A stretch of 64,000 bases of DNA from Prorocentrum cordatum (lineage: Eukaryota; Sar; Dinophyceae; Prorocentrales; Prorocentraceae), in assembly GCA_963575745.1 (NCBI GenBank), contig CAUYUJ010009447.1, positions 193,684 to 257,683 of the forward strand. Direction: 5' to 3'. The first letter of the stretch is position 1, and each line of letters opens with the position of its first letter. This document shows, one piece after another, positions 1 through 10,030 of this stretch. The notes below the pieces were generated by a model. The model made no database searches. It had not been told where the DNA came from and worked only from the letters and a program-made list of their open reading frames with translations. A program made the translations under genes and the position numbers.

Positions 1-430
1 CAACTCGCCTGTAGAATGCACTTGCGCCACGCAAGTTGCACCGCAAAGACTACGCCGCGTATGCTGTGCCGCGCGGACTGCTTCGCAAGCGCTGCAACAA
101 TAGGGTCTACTACGGAGCGCGCTACATAGGTTCCATCGCGTAGATGACGCAGCAAAGATTGCACAGAGTGTATTGCACACAGCAGATTGCACACCATACA
201 TGGCGCAACAAGTATTACACGGAGCAGATTGCACAACGTAAATTGCACACAACCAACTGAACGCAACAGCCTGCGCAGCCTATATTGCACTACGTAGCTG
301 GCACCACATATATTGCAAACGCTCACGTTGAACAACATATATTGCGCCGCGCCGATTGCGCCACATTCAAAGCATGACGAATAATGCACCACACATTGCA
401 CATCATGAATCGCACCACATGAAATGCGCG
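1..430. repeat. Degenerate TTGCAC minisatellite, copy 1
   Basis: About 430 bases made of imperfect 12-16 bp units built on ATTGCAC followed by a CRCATA or ACGTA-like stretch. The unit is too diverged for a clean period. The same family returns at 2560-2935. No credible reading frame lies here; open frames change composition with the repeat. It may extend beyond the window's left edge. Confidence 0.7.
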
Positions 431-527
431 CGTCAGGATGTAAATCGTAGTTTCTACAACGGAGAATGCTTCATACATATAGATATACACAATTACAAAT
501 AAACGTGTATGTATAAAGACATGTATA

Positions 528-545
528 CATATATATATATATATA
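528..545. repeat. Short AT dinucleotide microsatellite
   Basis: An uninterrupted AT run of about 9 units, in an AT-rich patch (about 460-560) that contrasts with the GC-rich flanks. Confidence 0.9.
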
Positions 546-1745
546 AGATTCTCTAATTTTAAGAAAATATGAGGATCTACCCATCTACCCCCCGGTCCAC
601 CCCGCCCCGCCCTCCCCTGAATGAACGGCACAAATTTCCGCATTGCAATTTGCATGCGATTTTGCCGCGTCGTCCATCCAAGAATACAGATTCGCACATC
701 CCAGGCAGGCCTGTATCGGTTGCCCCATCCCATCCTCTGCAGCATATCCGATGCGCACGCACTCGTTGAGCACAACTCATAAGTTTTCAACGGCCTGTTG
801 CAGAAGACGGAACGAAGTGCACACGAGCGCCCCGTCGCTTGCATGCCGAAATCCCTAACCAAAAACAATGGCTTTCTCACGGATGTTAAAACCGAGTGTT
901 CCGAAAACGTATAAAACACATTGCCTCGCAACAAAAATGTTCAATAAAAACTTGCGCTCGGACCCTTGCGATGTTATTATTTAATAATCATAAGCTTCTC
1001 AATATGTTCATAGCGTGCTACCAGGTGAGCCTCTCGCGCGCGCAGATTGGAGTCGCTCGAACGCCCGTGTGCGCATGCTGTCGCAAGAGTCCTTGCAAAA
1101 CAAAAAAAAACGCCGTGCATGCGCGCGCGTCGTCGTGCGCGCATGAAGGAATCCCATATACATATATACGTAATGAGCTTCAAAGGTCGTAAAGATTTCG
1201 AAATAGAGTTTCCAAGAAACATATAGCAACACATGGTTTTGCAACATCATGTTTCCCAAATGAGCATCGGCGCCGTCATTTGCCTTGCCGTCGTCGCTGT
1301 TACCATCGTCGCCAACATCGCTACCATCATCGTCGCGTCTACCGTTGTCGACTTTGCCATGATACCGGGCCAGCCCAAGTCGCCGACTCGCGCTGAAGTG
1401 CCCGCTGGGGGGTGCCCAGCGGTCAGCGCCGCCGCTGCCGCGTCGGTAGCGCCAAACTATATGGCCGCTGCGCGCGCGAGCATGCGCGGGCTGGCGCGGC
1501 CGCAGAGATGCACCAGCCATCCCCCAGCACTCATCGCAATCACCGCCACATGGGTTTTGCAAACCAAGTTGCGGTGGGTGGGTGAGACGATTGGGCGAAC
1601 AATGGCGTGGGCAACTCACTGCGAACAGAAATCCCCCCAGCCCTCTGGGCGTAGGGGGGTCTAGGGCGCTTCCTCTTCCAACCCCCTTCTTCCCTTTTCG
1701 GGGAAGGGTTTACCCCTCCCCCTCCCCCCTCCCCTGGGGCCGTGA
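546..1745. other. No supported gene; degenerate GTC/ATC triplets at 1265-1365
   Basis: Unique-looking sequence without a recognisable protein, RNA gene or element. A plus-strand frame from 1233 to 1664 reads as a hydrophobic stretch near its start (residues ~11-42), but that hydrophobicity comes from an imperfect GTC/ATC triplet tract, so it is weak evidence for a membrane protein. A pyrimidine-rich patch lies at 1660-1740. Confidence 0.4.
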
Positions 1746-1749
1746 CGCG

Positions 1750-2460
1750 TTGGAGCGTCCAAGATGGCCCAAGATGGCTCCAAGAGCGCCTCGGAAAGCC
1801 CAAGATGACCTCCAAGATGGCTCAAGGTGGCGCAAGATGCCTCAAGATGGCACCCGAGATGCTCCAAGAGGCCCCAAGGCCGTCCCAAGACGGCCCCAAG
1901 TGGCTAAAGAGCTCCTCAAGGAAGCCCTGAAGAGACCAACCTCCTGTCAAAACGTAAGGAAAATCAATGTTATTTGCTTTCTCGCCTTTTCACTTCCGAT
2001 GGCAGTCCGAGGCCTCAAGATGGCTCCAATATGGCCCAAGAAAGCCCCAAGAGAGGCTCTGAGAGCTCCAAGACGGCCCCAAGAGCGCCCGAGAGCGCTC
2101 CAAGAGCGCCCCGAGAGCGTCCCAAGAGGCGGCTCTTGGGTCTCCCAAGGGGGGACGCTGACAAAAAGCTCCCTTCTTTTTTGATCGGTACCGTCTAAGA
2201 TGGCCCCAAGAGCGCTCCCAAGGCTTCCAAGAGTGCCAAGGAGGGCCCCAGGAGGCGCCCAGGAGGCCCCAAGAGGCGCCCAAGAGGCCTCCAAGAGGCC
2301 CCCCAAAGACTCCCAAGCGGCCACAAGAGGTTCGCCGAGGCACCCGAGACGCTTCAAGAGGCCGCCGGGACCGCCGAAAGGCCCCCAAGACGCAAGAGAG
2401 GCCCAAGAAAGCCCCAACACGGCCCCAAGAGCGCCCACGAGTGTCCCAAGAGCGCTCCAC
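1750..2460 (+). repeat. CAAGATGGC minisatellite, copies 1 and 2
   Basis: Two blocks (about 1750-1925 and 2010-2460) of imperfect 9-12 bp units, most often CCAAGATGGCC or CCAAGAGGCCC, separated by a short unique spacer containing TTATTTGCTTTCTCGCC. The family recurs, always in this orientation, at 3020-3345, 7245-7740 and 33510-33730. Open frames on both strands are repeat shadows (Leu/Gly/Ser/Trp-rich on minus, Pro/Arg/Lys-rich on plus). Confidence 0.8.
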
Positions 2461-2559
2461 TAGGGACCTTCCCTCTGCGTGCTGTCCACTTCCCTGACCG
2501 AGGCAACTTCTCTGGACATCGTCTCTGGATAGGCTGGGGGGGTTACGCGAAGCGTCAGA

Positions 2560-2935
2560 ACTAGTTGCACACCCTAGATTGAACCACGTTGATCCACTGC
2601 ACCCCCATATATTTCACAACCTATGTGCACCACCTAGGCCCCACCACATGTACTGCAAAACCTGTACTGCTTCACATCTGCTGCACACCATGGAGCGTAC
2701 CACACAAGATGCAGAACATAGGCTGCATCACATCGATTGCGCCACATATATTGCACCACGCATATTGCAAACAACGCGTGGCAAACCATAAACTGCACAA
2801 CAATGGTTGCACATAGTTGATTGTACAACATAATATGCACAACGTGGATTGCACCCAACATATTGCACAACCTACGTTGCACCGTATAGACGGCACAATA
2901 TACATATATGGGGCAACATAGGTTGTTAAATACAT
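2560..2935. repeat. Degenerate TTGCAC minisatellite, copy 2
   Basis: Imperfect units around TTGCACNACATA or TTGCACCACGTA, same family and orientation as positions 1-430. The two blocks flank the first pair of CAAGATGGC blocks. Confidence 0.75.
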
Positions 2936-3019
2936 ACGCACATACTGTTTGGGGGTCCACGCAGGCTATCATTGCATGGTTTTCGCACTCTCGCCTCTTC
3001 GAGCTTCCGTCGGTTCAGG

Positions 3020-3345
3020 ACGGTCCTGGAAGCCTCCGATATGGCCCCGACCCCACCTGGGAGGACCTACCCTCAAGAGGGTCCCAAGATGGCCAAGGTG
3101 GACCCCGCGATGGCCTAAGAGAACTTCAAGACGGTCCGAAGACGGCCCGAGATGGCCTCCCATGAGACCGAAGACGGCCTTAGAAGGCCCTTCGACGGCC
3201 AAAGACGGCCTGCGGACACCGACCAGGCAGCCAAGAGGGCCCCAAGACGGCTGCAGATAGCCTCAAGACGCTGTAAGAGGGCCCCACGACGGCCCAAGAG
3301 AGCCCCAAATGACCCCCAAGACTGCCTTGCAGGAAGCCAAAATAG
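3020..3345 (+). repeat. CAAGATGGC minisatellite, copy 3
   Basis: Imperfect 9-12 bp CCCAAGATGGC / CCAAGACGGC units, as at 1750-2460. It ends just before a pyrimidine-rich CTCCTCNTCATC tract at 3430-3500 that borders the candidate membrane-protein exon. Confidence 0.75.
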
Positions 3346-3497
3346 CTCCAAGACAGCCCCGCCGAGTTCCATCACAGCTCCTCCAACAGTGAAGACTAAA
3401 GGTGTCGCAAGGGACGGCCATCCTCTTTCTGCTTCTGTCCTCCTCCTCCTCAACATCCTCATCATCCTCATAACCTTAATAATCCTCGTAATCCTTA

Positions 3498-3974
3498 TCA
3501 CGGCTCCCTCAGAAGCCTGCGAAAACGGTGCGTCGCGCGTGACGGACTCCCGCGCTTCCTCGCACACTCGCCATCCAGAATGCTGGGCTGGCACGGGGCG
3601 GGACTTGCCACAGGCAGCTGGATCTTTTTTCCTTTGCTGAACAGCGCGCAGCAAAACCCGAACGCGAAAGCCACCATGGTGGCAAGGGCGGCGACCCCGC
3701 AACCAGCCACCAAATAGCTCAGTCTGAAGGGATTGCCCGTGGAATGCATGACGTATGCCGTGGCGTCGTCGACGGTCAAGAAGTCTCTGTTGGAAAAAGC
3801 CGACTGGACCTCGACGACTACCATCAGAGCCAAGAAGCACACGGGGATCGCTGTGATCGACAGAGCGACCAGCTCGCAGCATCGGGAGCCCTCCCGATAT
3901 CGGTTGGACGGCCTCGGGAGGTCCCTGGGGGTGTACTGGCCCGTCCCGCTGCAGTGGAAGCACGAGCTGGCCAT
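3498..3974 (-). CDS. Hypothetical two-helix membrane protein (single exon or partial gene)
   Basis: Minus-strand frame of 158 codons from an ATG at 3974. Residue composition is balanced and not repeat-driven. A Cys-containing N-terminus (1-33) precedes a clear hydrophobic helix at about 34-57, a ~27-residue loop with acidic and polar residues, then a second helix at about 85-112 ending in a basic SKGKK stop-transfer-like cluster. The tail is Arg/Ser-rich and enters low-complexity DNA, so the true end may lie at a splice site before 3498. Two helices joined by a short loop could be part of a tetraspanin-like or larger channel protein, but I do not recognise a family. A coding-like frame lies upstream on the same strand (4095-4529) and may be an earlier exon. 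Overlapping frames on both strands are shadows. Confidence 0.45.
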   Translation of the reverse strand: MASSCFHCSGTGQYTPRDLPRPSNRYREGSRCCELVALSITAIPVCFLALMVVVEVQSAFSNRDFLTVDDATAYVMHSTGNPFRLSYLVAGCGVAALATMVAFAFGFCCALFSKGKKIQLPVASPAPCQPSILDGECARKRGSPSRATHRFRRLLREP

Positions 3975-4094
3975 GCGGCGCCAGCGAACCGTCGACGCCA
4001 GGGCTGGTCAGCTTTGAGGGCCCAGCCAGTGCCAAAGGGGGTCACCACAGGGCGGGGTCGCAACCTCCTCCTGAGCAAGGAGAACTCCCTGAGA

Positions 4095-4529
4095 CTAGGC
4101 CAAGACGTGGACAAAATCGTGCCGGCAAAAAGCGGGACCTCTGAGATCCGGGGGCCCTGGAGGTCGTACTGCGCGACGCGGCCGCTCCAGAGCGCTCAAG
4201 ACGCTCTGAAGGAGTTCTGGAAACCTCTGTGCAGTCGAGACGCTGTCATCAGGAGCCCCACAGAAGGAACGAGGCACCTTGTTTTCCATGCGATGAACTC
4301 CGTCCTCCCAGACAGTCCTGAGGATCATCTCAGACAAACGGCAAACGATCAAGGAACTGAGCCCCTCCCCAACGAAAAGGGTTTCTTCTTCAGCGGCCCG
4401 ACTGTATCGACTCATCCTGATCCTTCGCATGCCTGATCCTCCCTGGGCCGTTCGTTGGACGGAATCCAGCCGACTGGCCCGACTCCCATCCACGTCGGGG
4501 CGGAACCAACCCAATGGCCCCGATCGCAA
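4095..4529 (-). CDS. Unidentified coding-like frame, possible upstream exon
   Basis: Minus-strand open frame of up to 144 codons. From about residue 34 on it has mixed, non-repetitive composition with a helix-like stretch (LSSLIVCRLSEMILRTV) and no family that I recognise. It stops at 4095, about 120 bases upstream of the membrane-protein frame and on the same strand, so the two could be exons of one gene. No unambiguous donor/acceptor pair was identified. Functional assignment is not possible. Confidence 0.25.
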   Translation of the reverse strand: MRSGPLGWFRPDVDGSRASRLDSVQRTAQGGSGMRRIRMSRYSRAAEEETLFVGEGLSSLIVCRLSEMILRTVWEDGVHRMENKVPRSFCGAPDDSVSTAQRFPELLQSVLSALERPRRAVRPPGPPDLRGPAFCRHDFVHVLA

Positions 4530-4559
4530 TCCAGGAGATAGTCTTGCATCCAGGAATCA

Positions 4560-5060
4560 TTTGCCTTGAAATCTTCATGCTTCTTGCGAATCTTCTGAGG
4601 ACTCCTTGGGGTATTCCTGGGGCTCCTTAGGAAAATCGTTGGATTCCATCGGGCTTCTTGCGGGGGCGTTCGGGAGTGTCCCACAAGACTCCATCGGACA
4701 TCTGTATGAAAAACGTGTGAAAATCTTCGGGCCCCAAACCAATGTTTCAGGGATCCTCCAGCTTCACCAGGGAATCATTCGGATTCGGTGGAAATCCGTA
4801 GGTTCCGGAAGGAATCCTGGCGGTGGCATGGGAAACCCTTTGGATCCCGAACGGATCACCGCAGCGAAGCTTGAACACTTCCGTACAGGGAGCCCGTGGG
4901 AGTCTTTGGTAAATTCCCGCTGGGCAAGGCACGGTGCTGCCCTGTGCTCCCAAGTGCGTTCTGGAGCGACCGCCCGACGGTCCGCCCCTCCTGCTTCTCA
5001 TGTGCGCCTTCTGCTGTAACTCGTCTTCCGTGCAGCAAATGCTATGTCGCAAGAATAATA
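4560..5060. other. No supported gene
   Basis: Moderate-GC sequence with recurrent short GGAATCC / GGATTC motifs but no clean period and no recognisable protein. It runs into a GGA microsatellite at 5065. Confidence 0.4.
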
Positions 5061-5064
5061 AGAC

Positions 5065-5175
5065 AAAGAGGAGGAGAAGGAGGAGGAGGAGGAAGGAGGA
5101 CGAGGAGAAAGAAAGAGGACGAGGAGGAGGAGGACGAGGAGGAAGAAGGAAGAGGGGGAGGAGGAGGAGGCGGCG
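5065..5175 (+). repeat. GGA/GAG microsatellite
   Basis: About 110 bases of GGA and GAA triplets on the plus strand, purine-only on one strand. Confidence 0.9.
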
Positions 5176-5179
5176 CGGT

Positions 5180-5480
5180 GTGATTGCGCGTTGCTTATGC
5201 ATTGCGTTTGTACGGTGTCTCACTGTGTCGCATCGCGTGGCAACGCTTTCCCATGACGGTGTATTGCATTTGCAGTGTTCTCATGTTGTCTCCTCTGCGT
5301 CGCTTCGGTTTGCGGGTGGCGATTCAACTTGCTGCGCTGTTTGATTACTGCGTCGCTGTCCGTGTCATTGCATTGCGCGGCGTTGCGTCTGCATCGTGCT
5401 GAATTTCATTGGCCTGCATTGCGCTGTATTGTCGAGAACTGGTTTGTGTTGCCTTGAGCTGCGCTGTGCTGTGCTAGCGG
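5180..5480. repeat. Degenerate TGCATTGCG-type repeat
   Basis: Recurrent imperfect TGCATTGCGYTG / GCGTTGC motifs without a fixed period. No gene. Confidence 0.45.
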
Positions 5481-6390
5481 ACGCTTGTGCTTCCATGTGT
5501 CACGAGCCTCAACTTGTTAGATTCGCATCTACACCGACCGTTGCGGTAACAATCCCAGCTCGACCACTCATGTGAATACTCAGAACCAACGAGCACGCTT
5601 AAGGAGGCCCTTGTTTCCAGCTTATACCACCGGATTGCATCGCACACGAATTCATGTTTGCTGTGCTGGCACGTTGGGGTGAATGCCACATTGAGCTCCT
5701 GCGCTCCATTGAAATCGGTACTGGTTGGTAGGGGTCCGTCCAATTTGGTTGGGATTCGTCGCGCCTGCCCCCGCACCCGCTTCCTGGATCCCCGGCGCTC
5801 AGCAAGAGACGGCGGCACCCCGAGAGCAGATGCGCACGAGATAGATCATCATAATGCCGTAAAGCAATCGCGCGACCTACATATATATATATATATATAT
5901 GTATATTTATAGAGATATATGTGCTTCGCAGCTCTCAATTTTCCCTGCCAGGCTTCAAGATCTTCCACGCGGCGCTTGGCGAGTGAGCATACACCGTCGG
6001 TATTCGGCTTCCTGGTGTGCACCACGGGCCCCCAGGGACAACGGGGCCTGAGACTGTCCCGTGGGGCACTTACAGGCAGGCAACTTCATGCTTTGATGCG
6101 ACTGTGAGATTGGAGATCCACGCGAGGCCCTTGGGCCGGCGCTGGACCCGCCCTTCCGCCACGCTCTCCCCGTCGCGCGGGGCGCGCTGGGGACGGCGCC
6201 AGAGGCGCCGTCCAGAGGCCCCAACGTCGACCCAAGGAGAGGGGCCCAACGCCGACCCAAGATCCTCACGGACCTCCAAGAGCTTATGCTTGAATCGTGT
6301 CCTGTTCTTTGGCTACGACCCTCAGACCTCTGGCGTGCCTCAGACGACACAGGGGCCCGGGGGCACAAAACATGAACAGACACAAACCCC
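5481..6390. other. No recognised gene; TA microsatellite at ~5880-5925
   Basis: A minus-strand frame (5818-5474, 114 codons) has balanced composition in its second half but no family I recognise, so it is not called as a gene. A TA-rich tract interrupts the region at about 5880-5925. Confidence 0.3.
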
Positions 6391-6394
6391 AGGG

Positions 6395-6725
6395 CTCCCC
6401 ATATTTTTCACATGTCCTGGATGTTTTACAGATTCCACTTTTCCATGCCTTGTATACTTCCTGGATGTTTGCATTTACTATGCTTGGCGGCGCGCACAAG
6501 TGGGTGGAGGGACGGGGGAGGGGTTCTTAGGAGGAGGCTGCTTCTTAGAAGGTGGCGGCCTCACATCTATAGATAAGGCCCGCGCCTTCTATGAAGCAGG
6601 GGTGCTTCTAAGAAGCCCTCCCCCCTCCCCCCACCCCCCTCCTGCGCGTGGCTGATATTCCACTTTTCCCATTTCCTGGATGTTTACGTCTCCCCCTCCA
6701 CTTTTTCCATGTCTTGCACATGTTG
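6395..6725. repeat. Diverged local duplication and stem-forming segment
   Basis: A segment with TTCCATGCCTTG, TCCTGGATGTTT and TTCCACTTTTCC motifs occurs twice (about 6410-6480 and 6655-6725). Between the copies, CTTCTTAGAAG near 6530-6550 faces GCTTCTAAGAAGC near 6605-6618, followed by a C-rich tract. No coding signal. Confidence 0.45.
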
Positions 6726-7244
6726 TCCTAGAGATCGTCGACCGATGTGTGCCCATGTGTGTGTTTTTTTCTCCCCTGCGGAAGACCTCTGCGTGGTGGT
6801 GCCCCGGGCCTCTCGCAACTCTCCCCTGGGGGAGGCACTAGCTCCAGAGAGGAAAGAGATCGGCTTAGGTCGGGCATGTCCTCCTACAGGCGGATTTTGG
6901 ACGAAACTTTAAAAAATGCCGACCCTGTCGGCGTGTGGAATGGGCTGTTCGTCGTGGTTGTTGCCTCCATCGCTGCTCCCGCCCAGGTGCTGTTCGCCAT
7001 GGTTGTTGTTATCCTCGCTGCTCCCCTCCCCGTTGTCGTCGCCGTCACCTTACGGCAGTCGCTGTCTCCCACCTCGTAATTGAGTCGAAGGGAAGCCCCT
7101 TCCCTTTGATCCCTTCCTCGACGGGGGAGGGGGGTCCCAGGGGGGGGAGGGATGGGGGGAGGTGTGTGGGGGGGGGTCCCGGGTCACAATACCATCTCCC
7201 TCGGGGGGTCCCGGGACCAACGCAAGCCTCCAGACGAGCCAACT
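6726..7244. other. No supported gene
   Basis: Mixed sequence with degenerate GTCGTCGCCGT triplets near 6950-7060 and G-runs at 7125-7200. The only frames are composition shadows. Confidence 0.35.
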
Positions 7245-7740
7245 GTGACCAAAGAGCCCCTCAACATGGTCCAAGAGGGCTCCGAATCGACGAACGATCG
7301 GTTCAAGACGTCAAAGATAGCTCCACACGGCCCAAGTGTCCTCCGAGTCGCCCCAAGAGCCTCCCAGACTATTCACAAAGAGCCCGAAAAGGGAAAATTC
7401 ATAGATTCTCCTAAACGTTTTACCAAGGATTTTGGCGTTCTCGCCTTTTCGGCTTCCCGACGCTAGGAGACAGCCCAAGAGACATCCAAGAGAGCCCCAA
7501 AACTACCCAAGAGGGCCCCAAGACAGCCCAAGAGGCCACGAAATGGCCGAAGAGGCCACCAAGACGGCTCCAAGAAGGCGCCCCGACGTGGGACCCCAAC
7601 GAACATTTAAAGCCCTCGGCCCCGAGAGGCTCCCAACAGGTCCCAAGAAGTCCCCAAGAGGCCCCTAGAGCCCTGAGGCCCCCAGGAAGCTCCAAAAGGC
7701 TCCCAAGAGGCTCCCACGAGGCCTCCAAGACGCTCCCAAT
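7245..7740 (+). repeat. CAAGATGGC minisatellite, copy 4
   Basis: Imperfect 9-12 bp CCCAAGAGGCC / CCAAGACGGC units as at 1750-2460, running up to the ACT microsatellite. A short spacer at 7405-7460 (TTTTGGCGTTCTCGCCTTTTCGG) resembles the spacer between copies 1 and 2, so the whole block may be a diverged duplicate of 1750-2460. Confidence 0.75.
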
Positions 7741-7784
7741 ATGCCCTCAAACTGCCTCCCAAAAGACCCCGAGAGCTTTGGAAC

Positions 7785-8510
<726 letters not shown>

Positions 8511-8689
8511 GACCTGTCAAGACCTGTCTGCCAAGGTTTCTGTAGTCTTCTGAGGACCCTTCTCCCAAGGCAAACCAGTGCTGCTCCCGGAAACTCTCGA
8601 GAGCGTTTCATTCCGATCTCACCCATCATGTCTGCCTCCCTTTTCCCCCAGGAGGGTCGTCCTCCAGGGTCGGCGACAACGGCCGTAAA

Positions 8690-8831
8690 GCCTCAGCAAT
8701 AATCTTACAATTTTCAACAATAGTCAACACATGCTCAAACATATTCAAAATAATCAAAAGTAAAAGACATAAGCAACAACTTCTTAAAACAGAACACACG
8801 TAATCAGGAACTTACAGATAATCACACATAG
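8690..8831 (-). repeat. Left half of dispersed repeat A, interrupted by the copia element
   Basis: AT-rich sequence with ACATGCTCAAACATATTC motifs, similar to 50925-50955. The matching right half continues after the copia element at 15240-15390. Together they look like one pre-existing repeat copy split by insertion. Confidence 0.5.
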
Positions 8832-8926
8832 TGGCGAGATCTTTTCTTCGGATGCTTGCCTTGAGCCGTACCAGCAATGGCATGATCTCTCACAGTAAAC
8901 CTGCTGGGGGTCTCTGGATTCCTGCA
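8832..8926 (-). repeat. 3' LTR of copia element (95 bp)
   Basis: On the minus strand it starts TGCAGGAATCC and ends TCTCGCCA. It differs from the 5' LTR at two sites near 8863-8868 (plus-strand GAGCCGT versus CAGCCAT). It is flanked outside by CATAG. Confidence 0.95.
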
Positions 8927-8938
8927 GCCCCCTTCGTG
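8927..8938 (-). promoter_or_regulatory. Polypurine tract of copia element
   Basis: Minus-strand ACGAAGGGGGC lies immediately before the 3' LTR, the expected position for the plus-strand DNA primer during reverse transcription. Confidence 0.8.
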
Positions 8939-8950
8939 CCGCCTAGCTCT

Positions 8951-10030
8951 TCAGCCGGGCACGATGCTCGAACCCTGAAAAGCTCCGAAACTCATTGTCA
9001 GCGCACAGCGCTCTGGACCACGACGTTGGTCGAGCACTGCAATCAAAGTGCACGCAATAGCCGCGCTGACGGCCGTAGCCCGTCCAAGGCAATGACAGCG
9101 CGGAGCGAAAGACTGCAGGCCGAAATGGCCAGGCCAAAATGGCCGCTCGTGCCCCTGGTTCAGACCTTCGCCTGAAAGGGCACTCGAGAGGGGCGCGTCC
9201 GAGAGCTTGACACTCATCATCTCGAGCCCTCGGAGCATCGCCGCCTGGTCGAGGAACTTCGTCCCCAGGTCCGCCGGGTTCGACTTCCCGGGAACCTTGG
9301 CCAGTTGAAACCGTCCGTCCTTGAGTGCCTTCTGCGCCCACAGCGTCGGCGTCTCGAGGTGTCGGACTTTGCCGCAGCCTCGTCGTTGCATGATGCCAAG
9401 AGCAGCTGCCGAGTCGCTCCAGATGCGAAGGCTCACGTCCCTGCCTAGGCCCTGGCACAGTGACTGCATGCCGATGGCCCTGCTGGCCGCTCGCACACAG
9501 GCGTAGAACTCAGCCTCCCCCGAACTCATGGAGATGGGGATCTGAGTCGTCGACGCCGTCACGATCAGGTGCTGCCCATGTTTGATCACGACTGAACTAG
9601 TGCTCCTCCGCGTGATCGGGCAGCCTGCCCAATCGGTGTCCGAGTAGATGTCCATCACTGTGGGTGCCCGCTGTCGGCCCCACTTCCAGATGGCCCGCGG
9701 CGCCCCGATCAAGAAGCGCCCAGCGCGCTTCAGGAGGCGGAGGTGTCGCTCTGTCGGCTTCTGCATGCCGCGAGCGCACTCCTTGGCCGTGAACTGCACC
9801 TCTGGCCGATCGAGCGCCAAGTAGCCCAGCCTCATGCACGCACTGCGGTACTCTGCCGCCTCGTGCTCGTTCAGCTCGCGCTCGACCTCAGGTGTAAGTT
9901 TCTGGCTCAGCCCTGGCGTGCTCAATGACTTCGTGGTGCGGGGGTCCAATCCAAGCTGCGCGTGCAAGATCTGCGCGTGCCTGGGATCCGCCTCGTACTC
10001 GATGGCCTCGCCCCCATTGGCACCATCGGT
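8951..10030 (-). pseudogene. Copia RNase H domain and C-terminus
   Basis: Minus-strand frame entered by a frameshift near 10030 and open to a stop at 8951. Numbering from the ATG at 9967, RNase H motifs typical of copia elements are visible in order: YSDTDWAGC (first Asp), SSGEAEFYA (Glu), IWSDSAAALGI (Asp), then KVRHLE and NPADLGTK near the C-terminal end. Upstream residues include the connection-region signature with MRLGYLALDRPEVQFTAKE. All catalytic positions appear kept, so this part looks recently functional. It would degrade the RNA strand of the RNA/DNA hybrid in the virus-like particle. About 90 residues follow the domain without a known motif. It is out of frame with the reverse transcriptase, hence called a pseudogene segment. 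Confidence 0.9.

Noticed and set aside
1233-1664. Small membrane protein on the plus strand
   Set aside because: Its hydrophobic part comes from degenerate GTC/ATC triplets, and the remainder has no motif.
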